Of a stretch of DNA of 5,400 bases, positions 1 to 5,400 are shown piece by piece. The notes below the pieces were generated by a model. It was not told where the DNA came from and made no database searches. It worked only from the letters and a program-made list of their open reading frames with translations. The DNA lies in the NCBI GenBank assembly GCA_023459535.1, contig JAEWTK010000182.1, positions 1 through 5,400 of the forward strand, read 5' to 3'. A program made the translations under genes and the position numbers. The DNA is from Pseudomonadota bacterium. Its GTDB lineage: Bacteria > Pseudomonadota > Gammaproteobacteria > Burkholderiales > Methylophilaceae. Position 1 is the first letter of the stretch, and every line of letters begins with the position of its first letter.

Positions 1-380
1 GCCTGGTTCATGCTGGTCAGCACGGTGACGGCGATCAGGAGCGGCTGGCGGCCGCTTTTCGCCACGCCTTCACGCGCAGCTTGCATCATGGCTGTGCCGC
101 CGGAAGCGTGCACGTTGAGCATCCAGACACCAAGGCGGCTCGCAGCTTCGCAGGCTTTTTGCACGGTGGTGGGGATATCGTGGAATTTCAGGTCGAGAAA
201 CACGCCGAAGTCCTTGGCGATGAGTTTTTCAACCAGTTGTGGGCCGGCGGCGGTGAACAGTTCCTTGCCGACCTTGAGGCGACACAGCGCCGGCTCGAGG
301 CGCTCCACCAGTTGCAGGGCGGAGGCGGCATCGGCGTAATCCAGCGCGACGACGATTCTTGGGTTGGTGGTTTGGTTCAT
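1..380 (-). CDS. pyrF: Orotidine 5'-phosphate decarboxylase, N-terminal part (runs off the left edge)
   Basis: This enzyme removes CO2 from orotidine monophosphate to give UMP, the last step of de novo pyrimidine synthesis in the cytosol. The first 126 codons are visible and the rest lies beyond the left edge. The barrel begins with VVALDY (residues 10-15). The catalytic tetrad is present: Lys36 in LKVGKELF, then Asp63, Lys65 and Asp68 in [10 protein letters not shown]. Their spacing matches E. coli Lys44/Asp71/Lys73/Asp76 with a constant offset of 8. LNVHASGG (88-95) and AVTVLTSM (117-124) follow in the family order. The ATG at 380-378 overlaps the lapB stop as ATGA, and no good Shine-Dalgarno precedes it, so translation is probably coupled to lapB. 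Family identity is secure; only the C-terminal half is unseen. Confidence 0.97.
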   Translation of the reverse strand, partial: MNQTTNPRIVVALDYADAASALQLVERLEPALCRLKVGKELFTAAGPQLVEKLIAKDFGVFLDLKFHDIPTTVQKACEAASRLGVWMLNVHASGGTAMMQAAREGVAKSGRQPLLIAVTVLTSMNQ

Positions 381-1540
381 GCGACTGACTCGGTAGGTTC
401 GGAGGGCAGGGATTCCCAGGCGTTACAGGCCGGGCACTGCCAGTGGTAATGTTTGGCGCGGAAGCCGCATTGGCTGCAGACATAGGCGCTGCGGTTGCCA
501 ATGGCATAGCGCACGGTCTGCTGGATGACATGCGCATCCTGCGGTGCTTCGTCCTGCAGCAGGCGTGCCTGCAGTAGCAGGTCCAGCGTCTGCAGGCTGG
601 GTTTCTTCACCAGCTCGTCACGCGCCAGTTTGGCGGCGGTCTCGGCATCCTGCTGGGCGATGGTCGCTTCGTACAGCACGTTGAGCAGGCTATATAGTTT
701 GTAGGTTTGCAGATAGGTCTTGAGTAATTCCAGGCCCTCATTGGTCCGGTTCAGCGTGCGGTAGCTGGCCAGCATCTTGGCGGCGATCAGGCCCAGATAG
801 TCCGGTTGCTGGAATTCGATGCGCTTCCAGATGGCAATGGCGGTCTCATGGTCGCCGGCCAGCGCTTCCATTTCGCCCAGCATGACATTGGCGCGTACGC
901 AGTTCTTGTTGGCGTCCAGCGCTTCGTCCAGATGTTTTCTTGCGGTTTCGCGGTCATTGCCGAGCAGGGCCTGCACGGCTTGCTCGCAATGGTATTGCGC
1001 GATCTCCTTGCGGAAGGGGATGCCGGACAATCGCTCAAGTTCGGTGGCGGTTTCTACTGCCTTGTGCCATTCGCGTTCGCGCACATAGATTTCGAGCAGG
1101 GCGCGCAGGGCGGGTTGTTCGTAACGGCTGTCATCCAGCGATTTGAACAGCTCCTCGGCGCGGTCGAACAGGCCGGCTTTCAGGTAATCCTGTGCCAGTT
1201 CGGCGCGGATCGCCAGCTTTTGCGGCTCGGCCAGTTCGTGGCGTTCCAGCAGGCTGAGGTGCAGGTTGATGGCGCGGTCGACCTCGCCGCGACGGCGGAA
1301 CAGGCTGCCAAGTGCAAAGTGCAGTTCCAGCGATTCGGCATTGGCTTCTACGGCCTCGACAAAGGCTTCGATCGCCTTGTCATGCTGATCGCTGATAAGG
1401 AAGTTGAGGCCCTTGAAATAGGCGGCTGGCAGTGCGGTGGATTCTGATAACAGCTGTTTGATATCGACGCGGGCAGCAAGCCAGCCCAGCGTGAAGAAAA
1501 GCGGCAGCGCAAGTAGCCACCAGTATTCGAATTCCGTCAT
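377..1540 (-). CDS. lapB: Lipopolysaccharide assembly protein B (TPR protein with C-terminal rubredoxin-like zinc domain)
   Basis: LapB (YciM) is an inner-membrane-anchored protein with its bulk in the cytoplasm. In E. coli it works with FtsH to set LpxC levels and so balances lipopolysaccharide against phospholipid synthesis. The 387-residue length is close to the 389 of E. coli LapB. A hydrophobic anchor spans about residues 6-22. Helical TPR-type repeats fill about 40-345, for example around 40-65, 70-100, 110-135 and 210-240. A zinc-ribbon follows, with Cys355/Cys358 and Cys369/Cys372 as two CxxC knuckles. The ATG at 1540-1538 overlaps the lapA stop by four bases (ATGA). The bases upstream are A-rich with no recognisable Shine-Dalgarno, so re-initiation after lapA is likely. 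The 3' end overlaps pyrF in the same way. Function is inferred from family and synteny; identity is firm. Confidence 0.96.
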   Translation of the reverse strand: MTEFEYWWLLALPLFFTLGWLAARVDIKQLLSESTALPAAYFKGLNFLISDQHDKAIEAFVEAVEANAESLELHFALGSLFRRRGEVDRAINLHLSLLERHELAEPQKLAIRAELAQDYLKAGLFDRAEELFKSLDDSRYEQPALRALLEIYVREREWHKAVETATELERLSGIPFRKEIAQYHCEQAVQALLGNDRETARKHLDEALDANKNCVRANVMLGEMEALAGDHETAIAIWKRIEFQQPDYLGLIAAKMLASYRTLNRTNEGLELLKTYLQTYKLYSLLNVLYEATIAQQDAETAAKLARDELVKKPSLQTLDLLLQARLLQDEAPQDAHVIQQTVRYAIGNRSAYVCSQCGFRAKHYHWQCPACNAWESLPSEPTESVA

Positions 1541-1800
1541 GATTTTTTATTGGTATCCAGGGTTTTCAGCTCGTGCTCCAGAGACAGTAGTCGTCTGCGT
1601 TGGCTGATAATGGGCTTGAGGCAAATCAGCATGCCGATGATGACGCCTGCCAGCAGGCTCGTCAGCAGCATCAGGGATAAGGGCGCTTTCCAGCGGAAGC
1701 CCAGGTAGTATTGCAACTCCACCGGTTCGACATTCTTGATGGCAAAGCCGAGCAGCAGCAGGCACAAGATGACAAGCAGAATGGCAAGGAAATATCTCAT
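1537..1800 (-). CDS. lapA: Lipopolysaccharide assembly protein A (small inner-membrane protein, DUF1049)
   Basis: This 87-residue protein has the LapA/YciS layout: a first transmembrane helix at about residues 2-21, a short polar loop with VEPVELQYYLGF (25-35), a second helix at about 41-62, and a basic then coiled cytoplasmic tail (QRRRLLSLEHELKTL, 67-81). LapA is the membrane partner of LapB, and the two genes are paired in many Proteobacteria. The role of LapA itself in lipopolysaccharide control is less well defined than that of LapB. The ATG at 1800 is the only start that keeps the complete first helix. An AGGT lies 11 bases upstream, a weak and distant Shine-Dalgarno. The gene lies 57 bases beyond the T-tract of the ihfB terminator, so it should have its own promoter or depend on read-through. 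Its stop overlaps the lapB start. Confidence 0.94.
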   Translation of the reverse strand: MRYFLAILLVILCLLLLGFAIKNVEPVELQYYLGFRWKAPLSLMLLTSLLAGVIIGMLICLKPIISQRRRLLSLEHELKTLDTNKKS

Positions 1801-1857
1801 GGCGCTATTTTACCTAACCCGGATGCAACTCCCTAATACAGGTTGAAAATGCAGGGC

Positions 1858-1899
1858 AAAAAAAACGGCAGAGGCTCAATCTTGATTGAAGCTCTGCCG
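1858..1899 (-). terminator. Rho-independent terminator after ihfB
   Basis: Read on the minus strand, arms at 1899-1884 and 1881-1866 pair over 16 positions. There is one C-C mismatch and one G-T wobble, and the innermost pair probably opens to leave a CAAG tetraloop. The outer eight pairs (CGGCAGAG with CTCTGCCG) are perfect and GC-rich. Eight T residues follow directly (1865-1858). This is a textbook intrinsic terminator, about 37 bases after the ihfB stop, and it marks the end of the rpsA-ihfB transcript. There is no run of T on the plus-strand side of the stem, so it acts in one direction. Confidence 0.93.
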
Positions 1900-1936
1900 C
1901 TTGTTGAACTATATGAATAGCTCTATCAGTTAAAGA

Positions 1937-2221
1937 CTACTCGGCTAAATCCACACGCTCACGCAACTCCTTGCCTGCCTTGAAGTGCGGTACGTACTTT
2001 TCGGGTACTTGCACCTTGGTGCCGGTTTTCGGGTTGCGACCGAGACGTGGCGGACGGTAATTCAGACTGAAACTACCGAAACCACGAATCTCGATGCGCT
2101 CACCAGCGGCAAGCTTGTCCGACATGGAGTCAAGGATGGCTTTGACAGAAAGTTCTGCATCCTTGACCACCAGCTGCGGAAAGCGCGCTGCCAAGTTGGC
2201 AATCAGCTCTGATTTTGTCAT
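1937..2221 (-). CDS. ihfB: Integration host factor subunit beta
   Basis: IHF beta pairs with IHF alpha (ihfA, not in this window) to bind specific DNA sites and bend them sharply. It thereby affects transcription, replication and recombination in the nucleoid. The 94-residue length equals that of E. coli IhfB. The family core [16 protein letters not shown] (residues 41-56) is nearly identical to E. coli. The arm GRNPKTG (61-67) contains Pro64, the residue that intercalates between base pairs. [16 protein letters not shown] (75-90) is the usual C-terminal helix. MTKSELI at the start matches the family, which supports the ATG at 2221. An AAGG at 2235-2232 straddles the rpsA stop and sits 10 bases from this ATG. 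Only 12 bases separate the genes, so the two are cotranscribed. The beta rather than alpha or HU assignment rests on the N-terminus and on the position after rpsA. Confidence 0.97.
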   Translation of the reverse strand: MTKSELIANLAARFPQLVVKDAELSVKAILDSMSDKLAAGERIEIRGFGSFSLNYRPPRLGRNPKTGTKVQVPEKYVPHFKAGKELRERVDLAE

Positions 2222-2233
2222 GGCTTGATTGCC

Positions 2234-3946
2234 TTATTCTTTGTTTTTGCCGTCAAGCTTGGCCTTCAACAGGGCGCCCAGACTGGTGGTGCCTGCATTG
2301 CCGGAGTCAGCATCGAACTTCTGAGCTGCATCGGCGGCTTCCGGTTGATCCTTGGCCTTGATGGACAAGCCGATGGTGCGGTTCTTGCGATCGACGTTGA
2401 TGATACGTGCTTCGATCTCTTGACCTTCCTTCAGTACGGCAGCAACGTCAGTGACCTTCTCCTTGGAGATGTCGGATGCGCGCAGGTAGCCTTCGACTTC
2501 GTCATCCAGCGCAATCACTGCACCCTTGTCATCGATGCTCTTGACGGTACCGGTAACGATAGCGCCCTTGTCATTGATGGCGGTGTAAGCATTGAACGGA
2601 TCGCTGTCCATTTGCTTGACGCCGAGGGAGATACGTTCTTTCTCGACATCGATGGCCAGAACAACAGCAGAAACTTCGTCACCCTTCTTGAAGTTGCGGA
2701 TGGCTTCTTCGCCGGTCTGGTTCCAGGACAGGTCGGACAGGTGGATCAGGCCGTCGATACCGCCAGGCAAGCCGATGAACACACCGAAATCGGTGATGGA
2801 CTTGATCTGGCCGGTGACCTTGTCACCCTTCTTGTGGGTAGCTTCAAACTCATCCCAAGGGTTGGCCTGGCACTGCTTCATGCCGAGGGACAGACGACGA
2901 CGGTCTTCGTCGATTTCCAGAATCATGACTTCGACTTCGTCGCCCAGTTGAGCGATCTTGGCCGGATGTACGTTCTTGTTGGTCCAGTCCATTTCGGAAA
3001 CGTGTACCAGACCTTCGATGCCCGGTTCGATTTCAACGAATGCACCGTAGTCGGTCAGGTTGGTGACCTTGCCGAACAGGCGGGTGCCTACTGGGTAACG
3101 ACGGCTCAGAGCAACCCATGGGTCGTCGCCCAGTTGCTTGATGCCGAGGGAAACGCGGTTCTTCTCTTGATCGAACTTGAGGATCTTGGCTTCGACTTCT
3201 TCACCGACGGTCAGCACTTCGGACGGGTGCTTGACGCGACGCCATGCCAGGTCGGTGATGTGCAGCAGGCCGTCGATACCGCCCAAGTCAACGAATGCAC
3301 CGTAGTCGGTGATGTTCTTGACGATACCCTTGACCACTGCGCCTTCTTTCAGTGAATCCAGCAGTGCTTCGCGGTCGGCGCCCATGGTTTCTTCCAGGAC
3401 TGCACGACGGGAAACGACGACGTTGTTACGCTTGCGGTCAAGCTTGATAACCTTGAAATCCCATTCCTTGTTTTCGAACGGGGTGGTGTCCTTGACCGGA
3501 CGCATATCAACCAGGGAGCCCGGCAGGAATGCGCGGATGCCATTGACCATAACGGTCAGGCCGCCCTTGACGCGGCCGCTGATCAGACCCTTGATGATGC
3601 GGGCTTCGTTCATGGCTTCTTCCAGATCGAGCCATGCTTGCATCTTCTTCGCTTTATCGCGAGAAAGTACGGTGGAACCGTAACCATCTTCCAGTTTTTC
3701 GATAGCGACTTTAACAAAGTCGCCGACATTGACTTCGATATTGCCCTGGTCGTCACGGAATTCAGCGGCGTTGATCACGCTTTCGGACTTCAGACCTGCA
3801 TTGACGATAACGAAATCGGAGTCTACGGAAATAACTTCAGCGGTGATCACTTCACCGGAACGCATTTCCTGGCGAGCAAGGCTCTCCTCGAATAATGCTG
3901 CGAAGCTTTCCATAGAGGAAGATGGGTTTGTGGAAACGTTAGCCAT
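2234..3946 (-). CDS. rpsA: 30S ribosomal protein S1
   Basis: S1 sits on the 30S subunit and captures mRNA, above all messages with weak Shine-Dalgarno sequences and U-rich leaders. The 570 residues are slightly longer than E. coli S1 (557). Six S1/OB-fold repeats can be laid out at about 30-97, 115-181, 202-270, 287-357, 374-444 and 461-530. Repeats 3-5 carry the typical TDYGAFV or TDFGVFI strand, followed by GL(L/V/I)H. Repeats 1 and 2 are divergent and in the family bind the ribosome. The [12 protein letters not shown] segment (12-23) is the usual N-terminal contact region. The C-terminal tail (531-570) ends in a lysine-rich [14 protein letters not shown]. The ATG at 3946 keeps a short Ser/Thr-rich extension before MESFA, as in other betaproteobacteria. 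Only AGG, 10 bases upstream, could act as a Shine-Dalgarno, and a run of seven T lies between them. Confidence 0.98.
   Translation of the reverse strand: MANVSTNPSSSMESFAALFEESLARQEMRSGEVITAEVISVDSDFVIVNAGLKSESVINAAEFRDDQGNIEVNVGDFVKVAIEKLEDGYGSTVLSRDKAKKMQAWLDLEEAMNEARIIKGLISGRVKGGLTVMVNGIRAFLPGSLVDMRPVKDTTPFENKEWDFKVIKLDRKRNNVVVSRRAVLEETMGADREALLDSLKEGAVVKGIVKNITDYGAFVDLGGIDGLLHITDLAWRRVKHPSEVLTVGEEVEAKILKFDQEKNRVSLGIKQLGDDPWVALSRRYPVGTRLFGKVTNLTDYGAFVEIEPGIEGLVHVSEMDWTNKNVHPAKIAQLGDEVEVMILEIDEDRRRLSLGMKQCQANPWDEFEATHKKGDKVTGQIKSITDFGVFIGLPGGIDGLIHLSDLSWNQTGEEAIRNFKKGDEVSAVVLAIDVEKERISLGVKQMDSDPFNAYTAINDKGAIVTGTVKSIDDKGAVIALDDEVEGYLRASDISKEKVTDVAAVLKEGQEIEARIINVDRKNRTIGLSIKAKDQPEAADAAQKFDADSGNAGTTSLGALLKAKLDGKNKE
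3033..3310. repeat. Exact 23-bp direct repeat inside rpsA (S1 domains 3 and 4)
   Basis: The same 23 bases occur at 3033-3055 and 3288-3310, 255 bp (85 codons) apart and in the same reading frame. They encode the TDYGAFV strand of S1 repeats 4 and 3 respectively. The neighbouring bases diverge at once on both sides. The identity reflects the internal duplication of the S1 domain together with strong codon preference in a highly expressed gene. It is not a mobile or regulatory repeat. Confidence 0.85.
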
Positions 3947-3953
3947 TAAAAAA

Positions 3954-4021
3954 ATACCTAGTAGTATCCCACCTGGCGGCGGGTAAAGTTAAAAAAGCCA
4001 TAAACCTTGGGGGTTCACGGC
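3954..4021 (-). promoter_or_regulatory. Structured rpsA leader: three possible hairpins, weak ribosome binding site
   Basis: Reading toward rpsA, hairpin 1 pairs 4021-4012 with 4006-3997. It has ten consecutive pairs, two of them G-T wobbles, and a five-base loop. Six T follow at once (3996-3991). Hairpin 2 (3983-3968) pairs CCCGCC with GGTGGG around GCCA, with one wobble. Hairpin 3 (3967-3954) is weak: ATAC pairs with GTAT and the loop region holds the only Shine-Dalgarno-like AGG. Between and after the hairpins the RNA is U-rich, with a U7 run just before the ATG. The E. coli rpsA leader is known to form three hairpins separated by A/U-rich stretches, to lack a good Shine-Dalgarno, and to mediate repression by free S1. 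The likeness here is in architecture only; function is inferred. Confidence 0.6.
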
Positions 4022-4034
4022 GCCATAAAAATGA

Positions 4035-4062
4035 ATTCTAACACGTTGATGTTGTTATACAA
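4035..4062 (-). promoter_or_regulatory. Predicted sigma-70 promoter of rpsA (extended -10)
   Basis: On the minus strand the -10 box is TAGAAT (4040-4035), five of six consensus bases, preceded by TGT (4043-4041), which gives the extended -10 TGn motif. A modest -35, TTGTAT (4062-4057, three of six), lies 16 bases upstream. Transcription would start near 4028-4026 and give a leader of about 80 bases. An extended -10 can compensate for a poor -35. The -35 lies inside an inverted repeat, and an IHF-like core covers the spacer. It is the best promoter-like site I found in the gap, but no transcript data back it. Confidence 0.6.
4039..4051 (-). promoter_or_regulatory. Possible IHF binding site in the rpsA-ihfB promoter
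   Basis: The minus strand reads CATCAACGTGTTA, which fits the IHF consensus WATCAANNNNTTR at every specified position except the first (C for W). An A/T-rich tract lies on its 5' side (about 4052-4070), as is common at natural IHF sites. The core covers most of the promoter spacer and touches the first two bases of the -10 box, so binding there would be expected to hinder RNA polymerase. A match this good is expected about once per three windows of this size by chance. The location, upstream of the operon that encodes IHF beta, is what gives it weight. Confidence 0.4.
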
Positions 4063-4073
4063 ATAACAACATC
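4048..4073. repeat. Perfect inverted repeat (11-bp arms, 4-base spacer) at the rpsA -35 region
   Basis: The arms GATGTTGTTAT (4048-4058) and ATAACAACATC (4063-4073) are perfect reverse complements around ACAA. The repeat starts seven bases after the cmk stop and covers the predicted -35 box of rpsA. The stem is A/T-rich (four G-C pairs of eleven) and no T-run follows on either strand, so it is a poor intrinsic terminator. It could be an operator dyad, or an mRNA 3'-end stem for cmk. Which of these applies cannot be told from sequence. Confidence 0.8.
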
Positions 4074-4080
4074 TCATTCC

Positions 4081-4752
4081 CTAGCGAATTTGCTCGCCGG
4101 CGGCCTCAAGAACGAAGCGGACGGCTTCTTCGATAGTCAGCTGGCTGGTTTCCAGCAGCTGTGCATCTTTGCATTGTTGCAAGGGAGCGGCGGAGCGTTG
4201 ACTGTCTCTGGCGTCACGTTGCTGCAAATCATGCAGAATGTCGAGCAGGTTAGCATGCTTTCCTTTTTGCATCAACTGCTTATATCTGCGTTCCGCCCTT
4301 ACTTCGGCGCTGGCAGTCAGGAATATTTTGGTCTTCGCATCGGGGAAAACCACGGTGGCCATATCCCGTCCATCGGCTACCAGTCCGGGCGCACGGCGGA
4401 AACTGTGCTGCAGGTCCAGCAGCGCGGCCCTGAGTTCCGGATGAACCGCGACTTCCGATGCCCCCTTGCCCATTGCTTCTGAGCGTACCTCGTCGCTGAC
4501 ATCTGCGCCGTTCAACAGAATCTGTTCGTCCTCGAAACGGATATCCAGCGTTGCCGCCATTTCTGCCAGTGCCTTGGCATCCTGCCAGGAGATATTGTGA
4601 CTTTTCGCAGCCAGTGCGACCAGGCGGTACAGCGCGCCGGAATCCAGGTAATGATAGCCCAGCGCCTTGGCGACGCGCTGCGCGACAGTTCCCTTGCCGG
4701 AGGCGGAAGGGCCGTCGATGGCGATGACGGGGATGCTGTTGGTTTCGTTCAT
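4081..4752 (-). CDS. cmk: Cytidylate kinase
   Basis: This enzyme transfers phosphate from ATP to CMP or dCMP and feeds CTP and dCTP pools and nucleotide salvage in the cytosol. The 223 residues are typical of bacterial Cmk (E. coli 227). The P-loop is GPSASGKGT (14-22). YLDSGALYR (35-43) is the CMP-proximal helix. [11 protein letters not shown] (127-137) holds the nucleotide-binding Arg129-Asp130. RAERRYKQL (152-160) is the lid side, and [13 protein letters not shown] (179-191) contains the Asp183/Arg186 pair that in the family contacts the cytidine and phosphate. The insert at about 60-105 is the long NMP-binding region of this type. The ATG at 4752 has AGG five bases upstream. The gene follows aroA by 48 bases, with no terminator between, so cotranscription is likely. 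Linkage to rpsA is conserved in many Proteobacteria. Confidence 0.97.
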   Translation of the reverse strand: MNETNSIPVIAIDGPSASGKGTVAQRVAKALGYHYLDSGALYRLVALAAKSHNISWQDAKALAEMAATLDIRFEDEQILLNGADVSDEVRSEAMGKGASEVAVHPELRAALLDLQHSFRRAPGLVADGRDMATVVFPDAKTKIFLTASAEVRAERRYKQLMQKGKHANLLDILHDLQQRDARDSQRSAAPLQQCKDAQLLETSQLTIEEAVRFVLEAAGEQIR

Positions 4753-4800
4753 ATTGGCCTGAAATGTTTGATGATCAGTGGTCGCCGGACAGTCGCCGGT

Positions 4801-5400
4801 TTACTCATGCAGGATGGTGGCGAAGCGTTCGAAATAGTCCGGGAAAGTCTTGGCCACGCATTCGGGTTCGTTGATGGTGACCGGCGTGTTGCCAAGCGCG
4901 ACCAGCGAGAAGCACATCGCCATGCGGTGGTCGTCGTAGGTGTCGATGGCGGCATCCGGCATCAGTGTCTCGGGTGGGGTGATCTGCAGATAGTCCGGAC
5001 CTTCTTCGACGATGGCGCCGACCTTGCGCAGTTCCGTGGCCATGGCGCTGAGACGGTCGGTCTCCTTCACGCGCCAGCTGGCGATATTGCGCAGCCGGCT
5101 TGGGCCGCCGGCGAACAATGCAGCGGTCGCCAGTGTCATGGCGGCATCGGGGATATGGTTGCAGTCGAGGTCGATGGCTTTCAGTTTGCCGGCAGGCGCG
5201 CTGGCTTCTATCCAGTTTTCGCCGTAAGTAATGCTTGCGCCCATCAGTTCCAATGCTTCGCAGAAGCGGACATCGCCCTGGATGCTGTTTTTGCCGATGC
5301 CGTAAACCCGTACCGGACCCTTTCCGATGGCGCCGGCAGCGAGGAAATAGGAAGCGGAAGACGCGTCACCCTCGACGTGGATCTCGCCCGGACTCTGGTA
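4801..5400 (-). CDS. aroA: 3-phosphoshikimate 1-carboxyvinyltransferase (EPSP synthase), C-terminal part (runs off the right edge)
   Basis: EPSP synthase joins phosphoenolpyruvate to shikimate-3-phosphate, the sixth step of the shikimate pathway, in the cytosol. The last 199 codons are visible; the frame stays open to the right edge and no true start is in view. The fragment lines up with E. coli AroA from about residue 229. It shows [15 protein letters not shown] (fragment 11-25), then NHIPDAAMT with the catalytic Asp at fragment 85 (E. coli Asp313). VKETDRL follows, with Glu at 113 (Glu341) and Arg at 116 (Arg344), then [11 protein letters not shown] with Arg159 (Arg386), and AKTFPDYF with Lys184 (Lys411). 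All the family's C-terminal active-site residues are therefore present and the enzyme looks intact. The pattern resembles class I enzymes of Proteobacteria, but the residues that decide glyphosate sensitivity lie outside the window. The gene ends in TAA, upstream of cmk. Confidence 0.97.
   Translation of the reverse strand, partial: YQSPGEIHVEGDASSASYFLAAGAIGKGPVRVYGIGKNSIQGDVRFCEALELMGASITYGENWIEASAPAGKLKAIDLDCNHIPDAAMTLATAALFAGGPSRLRNIASWRVKETDRLSAMATELRKVGAIVEEGPDYLQITPPETLMPDAAIDTYDDHRMAMCFSLVALGNTPVTINEPECVAKTFPDYFERFATILHE

Noticed and set aside
806..1447. A 213-codon plus-strand frame opposite lapB
   Set aside because: It is a shadow of lapB with no ribosome binding site or family likeness, while lapB itself has a clear fold, length and zinc motif.
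2225..3355. A 376-codon open frame on the plus strand opposite rpsA
   Set aside because: It lies wholly antisense to a certain S1 gene. The strong codon preference of rpsA leaves few stops on the opposite strand, and the product resembles no family and has no start signal of its own.
4048..4073. The inverted repeat as the intrinsic terminator of cmk
   Set aside because: The stem is A/T-rich and no T-run follows on the minus strand, so it does not meet the usual criteria. It is kept only as a possible operator or 3'-end stem.
4090..4482. A 130-codon plus-strand frame opposite cmk
   Set aside because: It is antisense to a gene with all its kinase motifs intact, and shows no independent coding evidence.
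4801..5253. A complete 150-residue gene starting at the TTG at 5253
   Set aside because: The frame stays open to the right edge and the upstream codons encode conserved EPSP synthase sequence ([13 protein letters not shown]), so this is an internal codon of a truncated aroA.
1..5400. tRNA or rRNA genes, CRISPR arrays, insertion sequences, phage or toxin-antitoxin genes
   Set aside because: I saw no matching motifs, no spaced repeats, no terminal inverted repeats and no unexplained coding space. The segment is a conserved chromosomal gene cluster.

Overview
The window is a compact housekeeping segment with every gene on the minus strand. In transcription order (right to left) it holds the 3' part of aroA, then cmk, rpsA, ihfB, lapA, lapB and the 5' part of pyrF. 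The gene order, the 570-residue six-domain S1 protein and the protein sequences fit a betaproteobacterium, perhaps of the Nitrosomonadales/Gallionellales type. Placement below class level is a guess from memory. There are no RNA genes, mobile elements, CRISPR arrays or foreign-looking genes, and no gene-free stretch longer than 300 bases.

Right part (4081-5400): aroA (shikimate pathway) ends 48 bases before cmk (CMP/dCMP phosphorylation), and the two probably share a transcript. Middle (1858-4080): a 134-base gap after cmk carries a credible extended -10 promoter for rpsA. A perfect inverted repeat and an IHF-consensus-like site overlap this promoter. A roughly 80-base leader with three possible hairpins and almost no Shine-Dalgarno sequence follows. 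rpsA and ihfB are 12 bases apart and form one unit that ends in a strong intrinsic terminator at 1858-1899. Left part (1-1800): lapA, lapB and pyrF are joined by two ATGA stop/start overlaps, so they should be translated as a coupled set. They need their own promoter or read-through past the terminator.

The genes serve core growth: aromatic amino acid precursors (AroA), pyrimidine nucleotides (PyrF and Cmk), translation initiation (S1), nucleoid architecture (IHF beta) and control of lipopolysaccharide synthesis at the inner membrane (LapA/LapB). I found no new multi-gene system. The part most worth a second look is the cmk-rpsA intergenic region. Its overlapping promoter, dyad, IHF-like site and leader hairpins suggest IHF feedback on its own operon and S1 autogenous control of translation. 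Both ideas are inferences from sequence.
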